In this document: positions 1-10,170 of the stretch, piece after piece
Layout of the letters: the number at the start of each line of letters is the position of its first letter
How positions within the stretch are numbered: the first letter of the stretch is position 1
Assembly (NCBI GenBank): GCA_946060685.1
Contig: CAMGOT010000004.1
Coordinates: 1-42,028, forward strand
Direction of reading: 5' to 3'
DNA from: an uncultured Bacteroidales bacterium
GTDB taxonomy: Bacteria > Bacteroidota > Bacteroidia > Bacteroidales > Bacteroidaceae
DNA length: 42,028 nucleotides
Made by a program: the position numbers and the translations under genes
The notes under the pieces: generated by a model
What the model was told of the DNA's origin: nothing
Seen by the model: the letters and a program-made list of their open reading frames with translations, nothing else
The model's database searches: none

Positions 1-26
1 TGCTTCGCAGAAAGTGCTGAGTGGGA

Positions 27-167
27 ATGGCTGTAGAAAGAAGAGGGGGGAGTAGTGATAATAGAAGTTCTAGAAATTCTAGATATTCTAGAGGTTCTAG
101 TTCTTCTAGATATTCTATAGGCTCCTGTTCCTCTAATATTTCTGATTATGCTCCTATCAATTGGTAG
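27..167 (+). CDS. possible 46-aa Arg/Ser-rich small ORF (MAVERRGGSSDNRSSRNSRYSRGSSSSRYSIGSCSSNISDYAPINW)
   Basis: ATG at 27 to TAG at 165-167, read by hand; overlaps a 9-bp tandem repeat; no clear RBS. Confidence 0.2.
   Translation: MAVERRGGSSDNRSSRNSRYSRGSSSSRYSIGSCSSNISDYAPINW
64..117. repeat. 9-bp degenerate tandem repeat, six units (consensus GAWRTTCTA), decaying to about 135
   Basis: GAAGTTCTA GAAATTCTA GATATTCTA GAGGTTCTA GTTCTTCTA GATATTCTA. Confidence 0.85.
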
Positions 168-541
168 ATGATGTAAGCGGGGGATGACTTTTCGGACCCA
201 TATAGAAAACAGAATTCAAAAACATTACCCTCTTATGCTGCACAATTTGTGCGGCGGTGTAGAAGGTCGCTCAATATAAAAGCAGGAGGTAAACGACTAT
301 GATTAGCGCTTACCTCCTACTCGATTATGGATGGGATGGGATTTGATGAGTCCTGATGCCTGCAGGCCGCATTGTTCTGATGTGTGTCCCCAATCTTACG
401 GAATGTGGGGAGATTAAGGGAAGATCGGCTGGATTGACGGCCACGATGTTTTTGCTGTTCTGTACTTTGCGATGCACGTGTGTCAGGGATGATGCCCACT
501 ACAGTGGGCAACGCAGGTTAACATGGATACGGCTTTGAAAC

Positions 542-1114
542 TTATCTCCTGCGACCTCTTCCTTTGCGGCTGAATTTCTTGTAGAGTTTGTATCCGAAGA
601 TGATGCCGTCGGCCAGCGTCCATGCCCGGCTGGCGGCGTTGATGGCACGCTCCAGGTTGTTGCTGGCTGGTGTGGGAGGATTTGTCAGGGCAGCATAGTC
701 CGCCGCTATGGATTCCTCAAGTTTGCGCAATTTCTCGGCATCGGGAGCAGGCTGCAGGGCTTTCTCCCTGAGCAGTATGATGGATAGTGCCTTGCTGATG
801 GGCGCGGCAATCCAATTTTTGCGGTTGGCCCACAAGATGCAGAGTGCGATGGTATGGAATAGTCCTACGAGCAACGTGGCCTTCACCAGTCCGCCTACGT
901 GGGGAGCAAGGGCAAAGGCTACACTCGCGCTAAGGCAGAGGACGACAATCATCACGACAAACATCACGATGCCACCCATGATGATGCCCGTCATGATGTT
1001 CGTCAGTTTCTCTACCGTATTGCGTTCGGCATTTTCCATCTTCATCTCGCCATACGTCTTTACCTTCCGCAGAAGGTTGGCCAGGGTGTTTACGTTTTTT
1101 TCGGTGGAGAACAT
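542..1114 (-). CDS. phage holin family-like membrane protein
   Basis: 190 aa with two adjacent TM stretches and a C-terminal basic tail; next to a YtxH gene. Confidence 0.65.
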   Translation of the reverse strand: MFSTEKNVNTLANLLRKVKTYGEMKMENAERNTVEKLTNIMTGIIMGGIVMFVVMIVVLCLSASVAFALAPHVGGLVKATLLVGLFHTIALCILWANRKNWIAAPISKALSIILLREKALQPAPDAEKLRKLEESIAADYAALTNPPTPASNNLERAINAASRAWTLADGIIFGYKLYKKFSRKGRGRRR

Positions 1115-1356
1115 TATGGTTTTGAGAGGGAATTAGAAAATTAGGAATATGCGGTTGTGAAGTTTCGGCAGGTACAGATTTCCGTGCTTTCCGGCCGTGC
1201 CGTTCGGCATGTATATGGAGGTGTTGCCGGCTATCGTGTTGAAAACGTATGACCGCGAAGGTTGGAGTGGCTTGCCGGCTTCCAACCCACGCGGTCAATC
1301 AGTCAGTCTGTGATAGAGTGTGTGGTGGTGAGGTCATGGCCTGCACCGCACGTGAA

Positions 1357-1563
1357 TTAGTCGGCGATGGGCTGCAGCTCCTCAGCGATGTCGTCAACAA
1401 GGCTTTCGAGCTCCTTTCCAGAGAGTTTCACACCGCGCTTGCGGATAGCTTCGGCGATTCTGGTACGGGTGGTGTCGCCCTTTTCTGGTGCGAAGAGAAT
1501 ACCGCAGGCTGCACCTACGGCTGCGCCGCCGAGAAATGCTGCGAGAATGCTAAGTCCTTTCAT
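1357..1563 (-). CDS. YtxH domain-containing protein
   Basis: GLSILAAFLGGAAVGAACGILFAPEKGDTTRTRI is typical of YtxH. Confidence 0.85.
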   Translation of the reverse strand: MKGLSILAAFLGGAAVGAACGILFAPEKGDTTRTRIAEAIRKRGVKLSGKELESLVDDIAEELQPIAD

Positions 1564-1891
1564 GGTGATAAAGTGTTTTTTAGGTTAGGAATAATCTGAT
1601 ATTATGCGTATACAAACGCTTTTACAGGGCAAATTTATGAAATTCTCTTGTAAAAACACGAATGAATGGCGTTTTTTTTAGGGTAGGAACTAATTTTTCC
1701 CGCTATTTCTATGAAGAGTGCAGAGAAATTTGTAATTTTGCATCATCATCGTCGGTCAAAATGAACATTTGCGGGCATTCCTGGCGGCGATGGGCATGTG
1801 TGGCATAAAGGATGAATTTTGCATCCTTGCCGGCAGGAATTTCTAACAGAACAAACAATAATCATCAAAATCACTTCGATACCCCGTTTCT

Positions 1892-2389
1892 ATGAAAAAT
1901 CATGTCATCGCTTGCATGGGTCTTTGCACCCTCGCCATGTTCACAGCCTGCAAGTCGCAGGAAAGTGCCTATAGGGCAGCGTATGAAGCAGCAAAGGCTA
2001 ATGAAAGTTCTGAGACCGTGACTGTAGTGCCTCAGGAAGAGACCGTTGTGACTCCGGTCGTTACCACTCCTGTTCAGGAACCTGCTGTTGACAACACCCC
2101 TGTACGCACTATCGCAGGAGGGCTTACCGTACTCAAGGGCGAGCCTCTGAATCAGTATAGCGTCATCGTGGGCAGTTTCATGAACCAGACGAATGCTGAG
2201 GGACTTTACACCACACTTGTTAATCGTGGTTATAGCGCACGCCTGGTACGTACGAACGAGACGATCAACGGTCATACAGGATGGTATCGTGTAGCAGCAT
2301 CGTCCTATGACAACAAATCCTATGCCGTCGACAGCAAGAACCAGCTGAAAGGCACCTATCCCGATGCCTGGCTGCTTCTGAACAAATAA
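1892..2389 (+). CDS. SPOR domain-containing lipoprotein
   Basis: Lipobox FTAC; C-terminal YSVIVGSFMNQTNAEGLYTTLVNRGYSARLV. Confidence 0.85.
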   Translation: MKNHVIACMGLCTLAMFTACKSQESAYRAAYEAAKANESSETVTVVPQEETVVTPVVTTPVQEPAVDNTPVRTIAGGLTVLKGEPLNQYSVIVGSFMNQTNAEGLYTTLVNRGYSARLVRTNETINGHTGWYRVAASSYDNKSYAVDSKNQLKGTYPDAWLLLNK

Positions 2390-2415
2390 TCCCTCCAGCG
2401 GATACTGGGAAAAGG

Positions 2416-2454
2416 AAATCCCCCTTGTGGCAATCGTATGCACAAGGGGGATTT
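2416..2454 (+). terminator. Rho-independent terminator
   Basis: Perfect 14-bp stem AAATCCCCCTTGTG / CACAAGGGGGATTT followed by a short T run. Confidence 0.9.
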
Positions 2455-2474
2455 TTGATGCAAGGGGGAGTAGG

Positions 2475-3272
2475 CTATTTCTCGTTTCGGGCTTGCAGCG
2501 TCCGCGAGGCAAGATATTTCTGGAGCGTTTCCTTGTGCGACTCTGACACAGGCACACGCTTGTCGCCGAACAATATCTGCCCACGCTCGTAGGCCTCCAC
2601 CTTGTCGAGATTGATGATGAACGAGCGGTGTACGCGCAGAAAATGGCGCGAGGGGAGTATCTCCTCAAGATAGCGCATGGCAATAAGCGAGAGAATGGCA
2701 TGCTGACGCCCTTCGACGTAGATTTTCACATAATCGCGCAAACCCTCTATGAATATCACATCCTTGAATCTGACGCGGATGAGTTTGCAGTCGCTTTTGG
2801 CAAAGAAACTATCCTCAAATGCGGCAGGAGACCCGTCGGCTTCAGCATCTGCCGGCCCGCTTGTTTCGGCCTCCTTCTTCTCTGTCTGGCCATGCTTCAG
2901 TAGCTCCTGCATTTCAAACCATCTGAAGGCCTTTGCCACGGCTTTCATGAAACTGGGATAGTCGATGGGCTTGAGCAGATAGTGCAGCGCATCCGTGTCC
3001 CAACATTGCACGGCATACTGGTCGTAGGCCGTAGTGAAGACGATGCGCGTCTTGTGGTGGCTGAGAATGCGTGCAAACTGGAGGCCGTTGAGGTCGGGCA
3101 TCTGGATGTCGCAGAAGATGAGATCCACTTCATGATACGTGAGGTAGTCAAGGGCCAGCGGAGCACATGATTGCGTGCAAGCCAGGGAGAGGCCTGGGGT
3201 CTTTTCTACGTAAGACTGCAGGAGTTTGACGGCGAGAGGCTCATCGTCGATGATCATACAGGATAGCGTCAT
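2475..3272 (-). CDS. LytTR family response regulator
   Basis: REC domain (MIIDDEPLAVKLL, DLIFCDIQMPDLNGL, LLKPID) plus LytTR domain (FIEGLRDYVKIYVEGR, FLRVHRSFIINLDKV). Confidence 0.95.
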   Translation of the reverse strand: MTLSCMIIDDEPLAVKLLQSYVEKTPGLSLACTQSCAPLALDYLTYHEVDLIFCDIQMPDLNGLQFARILSHHKTRIVFTTAYDQYAVQCWDTDALHYLLKPIDYPSFMKAVAKAFRWFEMQELLKHGQTEKKEAETSGPADAEADGSPAAFEDSFFAKSDCKLIRVRFKDVIFIEGLRDYVKIYVEGRQHAILSLIAMRYLEEILPSRHFLRVHRSFIINLDKVEAYERGQILFGDKRVPVSESHKETLQKYLASRTLQARNEK

Positions 3273-3369
3273 GGGCGTTTTTATGTTGAGTGTTTTTATG
3301 CAGAGTGTTTTTATGCTGGATGTTTTGGTGCAGAATGTTATGATGCAGAATCTGTCGTTGTGTCTTCAT
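3241..3369 (-). CDS. candidate 42-aa repeat-encoded upstream ORF (MKTQRQILHHNILHQNIQHKNTLHKNTQHKNAHDAILYDHRR)
   Basis: ATG at 3369 to TGA at 3241, overlapping the LytTR regulator start by 32 nt in another frame. Confidence 0.4.
   Translation of the reverse strand: MKTQRQILHHNILHQNIQHKNTLHKNTQHKNAHDAILYDHRR
3277..3351. repeat. 15-bp tandem repeat, five units
   Basis: GTTTTTATGTTGAGT / GTTTTTATGCAGAGT / GTTTTTATGCTGGAT / GTTTTGGTGCAGAAT / GTTATGATGCAGAAT. Confidence 0.95.
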
Positions 3370-3584
3370 CGTATGCCGGAACCTGTCGATGCTCATGAGG
3401 ATAGATGCAATCGTGGGGAAAGATGGGCTGTTGAAGAAATGTTTTTGACCTATAATAGATGAAGCAGATGACCGAAAGTTAAAGGGGGGAAAGCTTAAAA
3501 TGTTGTTCCTCCTGTGCGGTAGCGTGTCTTTTCCTGGCGGTAAGTCTCCCGAATATATCCAGCATATAGCCTGCCTGCCTGTGC

Positions 3585-4694
3585 TTATAGCCTGATTGTC
3601 AATACCGACTCATAGTGCTTTCCGTCGGTGCTTACGCCATGCGTCCATTCATGGCGGTCAGGGTAGTGGATTTGCAGTAGGGTCTTCACCTGTTGAAGCC
3701 CCAGCCCTGTAGCATTATCTGCCTGCGGAATGGCTGTGCCGGCATCGAGTGGCATGAGGATGGTTTTCTTGATCGTGTTCCGGCAGGTGAAAGTCAGGCA
3801 TCCCTCATGTGTGGTCAGGCAGAGTTCGATAAGAGAAGGGCAGGAGGGCTGTACGCCATGCTTGAAGGCGTTTTCCACGATGTTGATGAGCAGGTTAGGG
3901 GCTATGATCAGGTTGTCGTCATCAATACGGAAAGTGGCGTTCACCCTGGTGTTTTCCGTGATGCGCGTCTGCATTAGGGCGATATAGTTTTGCAGAAACT
4001 CCACTTCTTTTTTCAGCGGCACGTATGGCGCGTTGCTCTCATAGAGTTGGTAGCGTAGCATCTTGGAGAGTTCCACGAGCGTACGTTGGGCTTTATCGCC
4101 ATCGAAAGTCACGAGCGAATAGATGCTGTTGAGTGCATTAAGCAGGAAATGCGGGGAGAGCTGATGTCGGAGGGCGCGCAGTTCTGCCTCTGCACGCGCA
4201 GTCTCGGCCTGTTGACGTTCCGTTTCGCTCTGGTGCCAGCGATGGGAGAGATAGAGCGTGAAGGCTATGCCGGAGGTGGCAAGCAGCGTCATGAAGTTGC
4301 GCACGAAGCCCCAGATGAAAATGTGAAGACAGCCGATGCGCACAAAACTGATGTGGGAGGGCTTGTCGCCCGTGGGAGACATGAAATGCCGGAGCGGGAA
4401 ATTGAAGAACAGTTCAAGGAGGGTGGCGAGTACAAAGGCGTTGTACAGTCCTGTGATGATCAAAGTCCTGTATGCAGCCTTCTCCTTCTTCTGCATCAGC
4501 AGGGGGATGAGATAGAGATAGTTGAAATAGAACAGGGCGCACATGGTGGCCGTAGTGGCGAACTGGGGCACGCAATGGCGCCAGTTGAAATCCGGGCCGT
4601 TCCTGAAGAAGAATACGGGGAACGAGAACAGATAGACCCATGAGATGATGTGGGCGGTGGTCTCGGCAGAGCGCAGTAAGGAGAATTTCGACAT
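3585..4694 (-). CDS. LytS/YehU-type sensor histidine kinase
   Basis: ALRHQLSPHFLLNALNSIYSLV and HATPase motif NLLINIVENAFKHG; start set at MSKFSLLRSAE within the longer ORF 3585..4874. Confidence 0.92.
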   Translation of the reverse strand: MSKFSLLRSAETTAHIISWVYLFSFPVFFFRNGPDFNWRHCVPQFATTATMCALFYFNYLYLIPLLMQKKEKAAYRTLIITGLYNAFVLATLLELFFNFPLRHFMSPTGDKPSHISFVRIGCLHIFIWGFVRNFMTLLATSGIAFTLYLSHRWHQSETERQQAETARAEAELRALRHQLSPHFLLNALNSIYSLVTFDGDKAQRTLVELSKMLRYQLYESNAPYVPLKKEVEFLQNYIALMQTRITENTRVNATFRIDDDNLIIAPNLLINIVENAFKHGVQPSCPSLIELCLTTHEGCLTFTCRNTIKKTILMPLDAGTAIPQADNATGLGLQQVKTLLQIHYPDRHEWTHGVSTDGKHYESVLTIRL

Positions 4695-4928
4695 GGCGGG
4701 GTGAGGGAAGAGGGGGGATGGTAGGGTAGAGTTGTCGTGAGGGAGGAAAAGAGGAGAGAGGACAGGCCTGGCCTGGCCCGCCCTCTCAGTGGCTTTCTCG
4801 TGTGCATTGGCCCACGCCTCTTTTTTTCTTCGTGGTGTTGTTAGATAATTGTTCAGAGGTTTTCGTGTGCGCACATCGTGTGCCTGTTGTCGTTGCCTGT
4901 GAATCGTCGTTGCCTGTGCATCTTGGTA

Positions 4929-6155
4929 TTATTCATGGCGTATGGCCTCAATGGGGTCGAGGTTGGCGGCACGGCGGGCAGGGAGATAGCCGAAGAGCAC
5001 GCCGATGCACGTGCAGACGATGAAACTCACGCAGACCGACCATAGCGGAATGCTGGCAGGGAAATGGAACACGATAGTGACGAGCGAGGAAATGCCCCAT
5101 CCCGTGATGATGCCAATCACTCCTCCTGTAAGGCTGATGAGAATGGCCTCGATGAGGAATTGCAGCAGGATGTCCATGCCGCGTGCCCCGACAGCCATGC
5201 GCAGTCCGATTTCGCGTGTACGCTCCGTGACGCTCACCAGCATAATGTTCATGATGCCGATACCTGCTACGAGTAGCGAGAAGGCAGCTGCCACTACGAG
5301 GATGATGGTCACGGTGTCCATTGTGGAGGTCATCGTATTCATCATTTCCTGCTGCGAGCGGATGGTGAAATTGTCGTCGGCATCGTCCTTCAGTTTGTGG
5401 TTGGCACGCAGGATGGTGGTGATTTCATCGATGGCATCATCGCTGAGTTCCTCCGTGAGGGCGGAGCAGACGATGCTGGAGAGGTAGGTCTGTGCCTGTA
5501 TGCGCTTCATGACGGTGGTATAGGGAGCGATAATCACGTTGTCCTGGTCCATACCCCAGTTGTTGTAGCCCTTCGATTCCAGCACCCCGACGATGCGGAA
5601 GGGAATATTCTTGAAGCGGATGGTCTTTCCGATGGGCGATACGGTATTCTTCTCGCCGAAAAGTTCCTTGACGATGGTGGCACCCACCACGCATACCTTT
5701 GCACTCTTCCTCACATCCTCGTCCGTGAAGCATGCCCCACGCTCTATGTTCCATTGCTTGATTTCGAGATATTCGCTGGTCTCGCCGTAGATGGTGGAAG
5801 TGGTGTTGTTGCCTCCCAGAATCACTTGGCCGGATGCGCTGACCTCCGGGCTGATTCTTGCCACGAGTTTTGCCTTGTCGCGGATGGACTGGTAGTCCTC
5901 GATTTTCAGGGTCTGCATCTCGGAAGGATCGCGTCTGACTCCGCCCCTCATGTCGCCTCCGGGACGTATGGTGAGCAGGTTGGTACCCATTTTGGAGATT
6001 TCCTCCCGTATGCTTTCCTTGGAGCCTTGACCGATGGCCATCATGACAATCACGGCAGCCACGCCGATGATGATGCCCAGCATGGAGAGAAGCGTGCGGC
6101 TCTTGTGTGACAGGATAGCCTTGATGGCCACCTTGAAGAGATTGTTGTAATTCAT
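4929..6155 (-). CDS. MacB-like ABC transporter permease
   Basis: KAILSHKSRTLLSMLGIIIGVAAVIVMMAIGQGS; C-terminal GIGIMNIMLVSVTERTREIGLRMAVGAR. Confidence 0.95.
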   Translation of the reverse strand: MNYNNLFKVAIKAILSHKSRTLLSMLGIIIGVAAVIVMMAIGQGSKESIREEISKMGTNLLTIRPGGDMRGGVRRDPSEMQTLKIEDYQSIRDKAKLVARISPEVSASGQVILGGNNTTSTIYGETSEYLEIKQWNIERGACFTDEDVRKSAKVCVVGATIVKELFGEKNTVSPIGKTIRFKNIPFRIVGVLESKGYNNWGMDQDNVIIAPYTTVMKRIQAQTYLSSIVCSALTEELSDDAIDEITTILRANHKLKDDADDNFTIRSQQEMMNTMTSTMDTVTIILVVAAAFSLLVAGIGIMNIMLVSVTERTREIGLRMAVGARGMDILLQFLIEAILISLTGGVIGIITGWGISSLVTIVFHFPASIPLWSVCVSFIVCTCIGVLFGYLPARRAANLDPIEAIRHE

Positions 6156-6203
6156 GTGTTGTAAGTTGCTTTGCCTTCGTTGTGCCTTTATGGAGGTACG
6201 CCG

Positions 6204-7040
6204 TCAGTCATCCTGAGGTGCAGGGAGGGCAGCCAGGGCCTCTGCGGCAGAGAGGATATTGGAATTCTCGCGGTCGTCGCGGATCTTGCCGTCGCGCAGC
6301 ATGATGTTGCGGCTGGAATATTGGGCAATGTCAGGGTTGTGGGTCACAAAGATGATGGTGCGCCCCTCGCTGTGCAGCCGTTGGAAAAGCACGAGCATCT
6401 CGTAGGAGGTGCGCGTGTCAAGGTTTCCCGTGGCCTCGTCGGCAAGGATGACGGCAGGATTGTTGACCAAGGCCCTCGCTATCGCCACGCGCTGCATCTG
6501 TCCGCCCGACATCTGGTTGCTCTTGTGGTAAAGGCGGTCCTTCAGGCCTACGCTCGTCAGGGCCTCGATGGCAGCCTCGCGCCGTTGCTGCGCGTTGTAG
6601 CGCTTGTTGTACATCAGCGGTAATTCCACATTCTCCACGGCCGTAGTGTTAGGCAGGAGGTTGTAGTTCTGGAACACAAATCCTATCTTGCTGTTGCGCA
6701 GGCGTGCGCGTTGCGAGCGGCGCATCTTCCTTACGGGAGTGCCGTCAAGGATGTATTCCCCGCTTGTGGGGGTGTCTAAGCATCCCAGCTGGTTGAGCAG
6801 AGTGGACTTGCCGGAGCCCGAAGTGCCCATGATGGTGACGAACTCCCCTTCGTGAATCTTGAAGCTGATACCACGCAGGGCATGTACGGTCTCGTCGCCC
6901 ATGATGAAGTCGCGCTTCACGTTTTGCAGTTCGATGACGATTCTGCGGTGTACTTTGTCTTCCTCCCGGATGCCGCTGTACGCTCCTTGCGGTGCAGGGC
7001 TTCCGCCTGCGGCAGGCTGTCGTTGGTCGTGTGCTGACAT
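6204..7040 (-). CDS. MacB-like ABC transporter ATP-binding protein
   Basis: Walker [10 protein letters not shown]; signature [19 protein letters not shown]; Walker [13 protein letters not shown]. Confidence 0.95.
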   Translation of the reverse strand: MSAHDQRQPAAGGSPAPQGAYSGIREEDKVHRRIVIELQNVKRDFIMGDETVHALRGISFKIHEGEFVTIMGTSGSGKSTLLNQLGCLDTPTSGEYILDGTPVRKMRRSQRARLRNSKIGFVFQNYNLLPNTTAVENVELPLMYNKRYNAQQRREAAIEALTSVGLKDRLYHKSNQMSGGQMQRVAIARALVNNPAVILADEATGNLDTRTSYEMLVLFQRLHSEGRTIIFVTHNPDIAQYSSRNIMLRDGKIRDDRENSNILSAAEALAALPAPQDD

Positions 7041-7064
7041 GATGATCGATGCGTTTTGTGAGGG

Positions 7065-8255
7065 TTATTTCTTCGTCGTACGGCTGCTGGCCGGGCGTTT
7101 GGGCATGAAGGGGTTCGTGTTGGCCTTCTCGGCAGCGGGGGCGGCATTGGCAATCGTAAATTCTGTGATGACCTTTTCGCCACCCTTCAGTCCGCTCTTG
7201 ATTTCCGTGAGCACACCATTCGATTCTCCCGTCTCTACGGCAATGGCCTTGAAGGTGTTGCCCTCGCGCAACCATACTTTCGCCTTCCCCTGGCAGTCCT
7301 CCACGATGTCGTCGGGCTGCAGCAGGTTCTCGTTGGGCTTGAAGGTCAGGGCCGATACGGGAACAGCCAGCACATTCTCCACCTCCTTCGTGATGATGGT
7401 CACGTTGGCGGTAAGTCCGGGCTTGAGCTTGAGGTCGGGGTTAGGCGCGCTGATGACCACCTCATAAGTCACTACGTTGCTTTCCGTAGTAGCCTCCTGG
7501 CGCACCTGCGTCACATTTCCCTCAAAAGTATCGTCGGGGAAGGCATCCACGGTGAATGTCACGCGTTGTCCCTCGCGCACGCCGCCTATGTCAGCCTCGT
7601 CGATGTCGGCGATAACACGCATGTCCGTCAGGTCGCGGGCGATGGTGAAGAGCGTAGGGGTGCTGAAACTGGATGCCACGGTCTGGCCTTCCTCAACAGC
7701 CTTGTTCAGGATAATGCCGTCGATGGGCGAGGTGATGGTGGCATAGCCCAGATTGGTGCGTGCGGTGTTCACGCTTTGTATGCGCTGGTCGTAGGTGGCT
7801 TGTGCCTGGTCGTAGGAGAGTCGTGCAAGCTCGAAATCGTTGTCGCTGATGTGGCCCTTCTCGTGTAGCGTCTTCTGCCGGTTGAAGTTCAGGCGCTGGT
7901 AGTCCAGATCGCTCTTTGCCGATTGTAGCTGTGCCATGGCGGTGGCAAGCTGGGCGTTGAGGTTCTCGCGGTCCAGTTCGGCAATCACCTGCCCCTTTTT
8001 CACTACGGAATTATAGTCCACGTAGATATGGCTGATGATACCGCTCACCTGCGTACCCACTTCCACCTGAGTCACGGGCTCGATGGTACCCGTTGCGGTG
8101 ACGCTGCTTTTGATTTCCTGGCGTTCGACGGTGGTCGTCGTATACTGCACCTCAGGCTTTTTCTCGCAGCCTGTCAGCATGAGCGCGGCAAGGGCGAGAG
8201 TGCTGCCGATGAACTGGGTGGATTGTATCATCCGTGTGGCGAATGTATATTTCAT
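7065..8255 (-). CDS. MacA/HlyD-like periplasmic adaptor lipoprotein
   Basis: Lipobox LTGC; biotinyl-lipoyl-like and adaptor segments VEVGTQVSGIISHIYVDYNSVVKKGQVIAELD. Confidence 0.93.
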   Translation of the reverse strand: MKYTFATRMIQSTQFIGSTLALAALMLTGCEKKPEVQYTTTTVERQEIKSSVTATGTIEPVTQVEVGTQVSGIISHIYVDYNSVVKKGQVIAELDRENLNAQLATAMAQLQSAKSDLDYQRLNFNRQKTLHEKGHISDNDFELARLSYDQAQATYDQRIQSVNTARTNLGYATITSPIDGIILNKAVEEGQTVASSFSTPTLFTIARDLTDMRVIADIDEADIGGVREGQRVTFTVDAFPDDTFEGNVTQVRQEATTESNVVTYEVVISAPNPDLKLKPGLTANVTIITKEVENVLAVPVSALTFKPNENLLQPDDIVEDCQGKAKVWLREGNTFKAIAVETGESNGVLTEIKSGLKGGEKVITEFTIANAAPAAEKANTNPFMPKRPASSRTTKK

Positions 8256-8301
8256 ATTCTAATATAGGTGTATGGTGTGAATATGGTGATTTTCAGTGAG
8301 T

Positions 8302-9639
8302 TTATAAACTTATCTTTTGTCCTTGGTAGAAGTTGAGCAGGAGCATGTTGAGTACGGCTGTGTATTTGTCCTGCAGGCAAGTCTGGCGTGCGGTGAGCAG
8401 ATTGCTCCGGCCTTGCAGCAGATTGGTGATGTCGGTCATGCCGAGGCGGAACTGGTCGTCCAGAAGTTCGTAGGTAGTGGTGAGGCTCTTCACGTTTGCA
8501 CAGGATGCGAGGAATTTCTGCTGGCTGTTGTTGGCGTTGAGCCAATAGGTCTCGATATTCTGGTAGAGTGTTTTCTGCTCGTCGGCCAGGTCAAGTTGAG
8601 CGATGGTCTCGTTCACCTTCGCGCGCTCTATGGCGTTGCGTGTCTGGCGTTGGTCGAAGAGCGGTATGGAGACACCCAGGCTTACGTTTCCCGAAAAATT
8701 GTTCTTCAGCTGCTTTCCCATGCCGGTACTGCCGCTCATGTGCGAATCGCTGAATCCGGCCCCCAGGCTGAAGGTGGGTATTCTCTGCGCTTTGGCTATA
8801 CGGGTGGCCATCCGGCTTTGCTCGATGCTCGCCTGTCTGCTCTTAATTTCAGGGCGGTGCTCCAGGGCATAGGCGTAGACATCGGCTTTGGATGGCAGGA
8901 GTTGCAGCACCTGGCTGTCCTCGATACTTGTGGCCGATACCGCGAGCTCGTCCTCCGGTGCCAGTTCCAGCAGTTGTTTGAGTGCCAGCGTGTTTTCGGC
9001 GATCAGCGTCCGTGTGTTCACCACATCATATTCTCCGCTTGCCACCTGTGCCTCCAGTTGTGCCAGTTCGGAGCGCGACATCTGTCCCTGCTCCACCATG
9101 TCCTTGCCACGGTTGTAGATGGTACGGTCGTGTTCCAGCAGTTGCTCGTTCACTTTCAGTGCCTCCTGCATATAAAGAATCTGCACGAAGCGTTGTGTGA
9201 TTTGCTCCGTGATGCTGTTGGCACTCTCGTCGGCTCCTAGTTGTGCGATGTCGCGTGCGAGGAGGGCATTTTCGATGTTCATCATCCTCCTTCCGCCGTT
9301 CCATACGGTCCATTGTGCGTTCACTCCATAGTTTCCGCTATAGTTGGCTTTCTTCTGGGATGTGGATGTGATGCTTCCGTTGACGAGGTTGCTGGCACTT
9401 TCTGACAGCGGCCGCCAGATGAGTCCTTGCTGCACGCTTGCCGAAACCGATGGCAGCAGGCTTCCCCGCTGCTCGTTGATGCTGACTTCGGCGGTCTCGA
9501 TATTCGCCCGCGTCTTTTGCAGCGAAATATTGTTCTTGACCGCATAGTCAATACATTCCTCAAGCGTCCAGGTATGCTGTGCGGCTGCCGGCAGCATCAT
9601 TGCGGTGAGAGCCGCGCTAAGCATGATTTTCTTTCTCAT
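8302..9639 (-). CDS. TolC family outer membrane efflux protein
   Basis: Signal peptide, WTLEECIDYAVKNNISLQ and OEP repeats. Confidence 0.93.
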   Translation of the reverse strand: MRKKIMLSAALTAMMLPAAAQHTWTLEECIDYAVKNNISLQKTRANIETAEVSINEQRGSLLPSVSASVQQGLIWRPLSESASNLVNGSITSTSQKKANYSGNYGVNAQWTVWNGGRRMMNIENALLARDIAQLGADESANSITEQITQRFVQILYMQEALKVNEQLLEHDRTIYNRGKDMVEQGQMSRSELAQLEAQVASGEYDVVNTRTLIAENTLALKQLLELAPEDELAVSATSIEDSQVLQLLPSKADVYAYALEHRPEIKSRQASIEQSRMATRIAKAQRIPTFSLGAGFSDSHMSGSTGMGKQLKNNFSGNVSLGVSIPLFDQRQTRNAIERAKVNETIAQLDLADEQKTLYQNIETYWLNANNSQQKFLASCANVKSLTTTYELLDDQFRLGMTDITNLLQGRSNLLTARQTCLQDKYTAVLNMLLLNFYQGQKISL

Positions 9640-10057
9640 TTCTTTCTTGTCGGTATGTTCGTGTTATTCTCTTCCGAAGGGAATATGATGTGGAAATCCG
9701 TAGGAAGTTACGGAGATTCGTGAAATTGACGGGCATAAAGATTTTGCAAAGTTAGGCAATTTGTCTGTAATTATGTCCAATATGACGCATATATTATCCC
9801 TTTTATCGATGAAATGCTATGTTTTGTCCGCTAAGTTCCTGCGTCTTTGGCGGGATTAAGAAATTTTGGGTGAATTCTGTAGTGTAAATGTGTGTAGGGG
9901 GGGGCGTGTTTATGAGGAGGGCACAAAGACTGTTCGCTTTCCGAATCTCGAAATGTAGAGAGGAATAGGGGGGACTGTATGGGAGAACTTTATGCAAATT
10001 TTTCTCGTAATAAAAGGTAATACGTGCAATGTGTCAGAAAATAATTTGGCTTCATAT

Positions 10058-10088
10058 TTTGCAGATTCGGCAGAATCTTGTAATTTTG
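10058..10088 (+). promoter_or_regulatory. Bacteroidetes-type promoter for ribE
   Basis: TTTG (10058-10061), 19-nt spacer, TAATTTTG (10081-10088). Confidence 0.8.
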
Positions 10089-10170
10089 CACGTGATTTCA
10101 AATATTTCAAGGAAGCGGATGTGCACATCCAGCCTTAAATATCACTCATCTTATAATATTATAGAACAGC

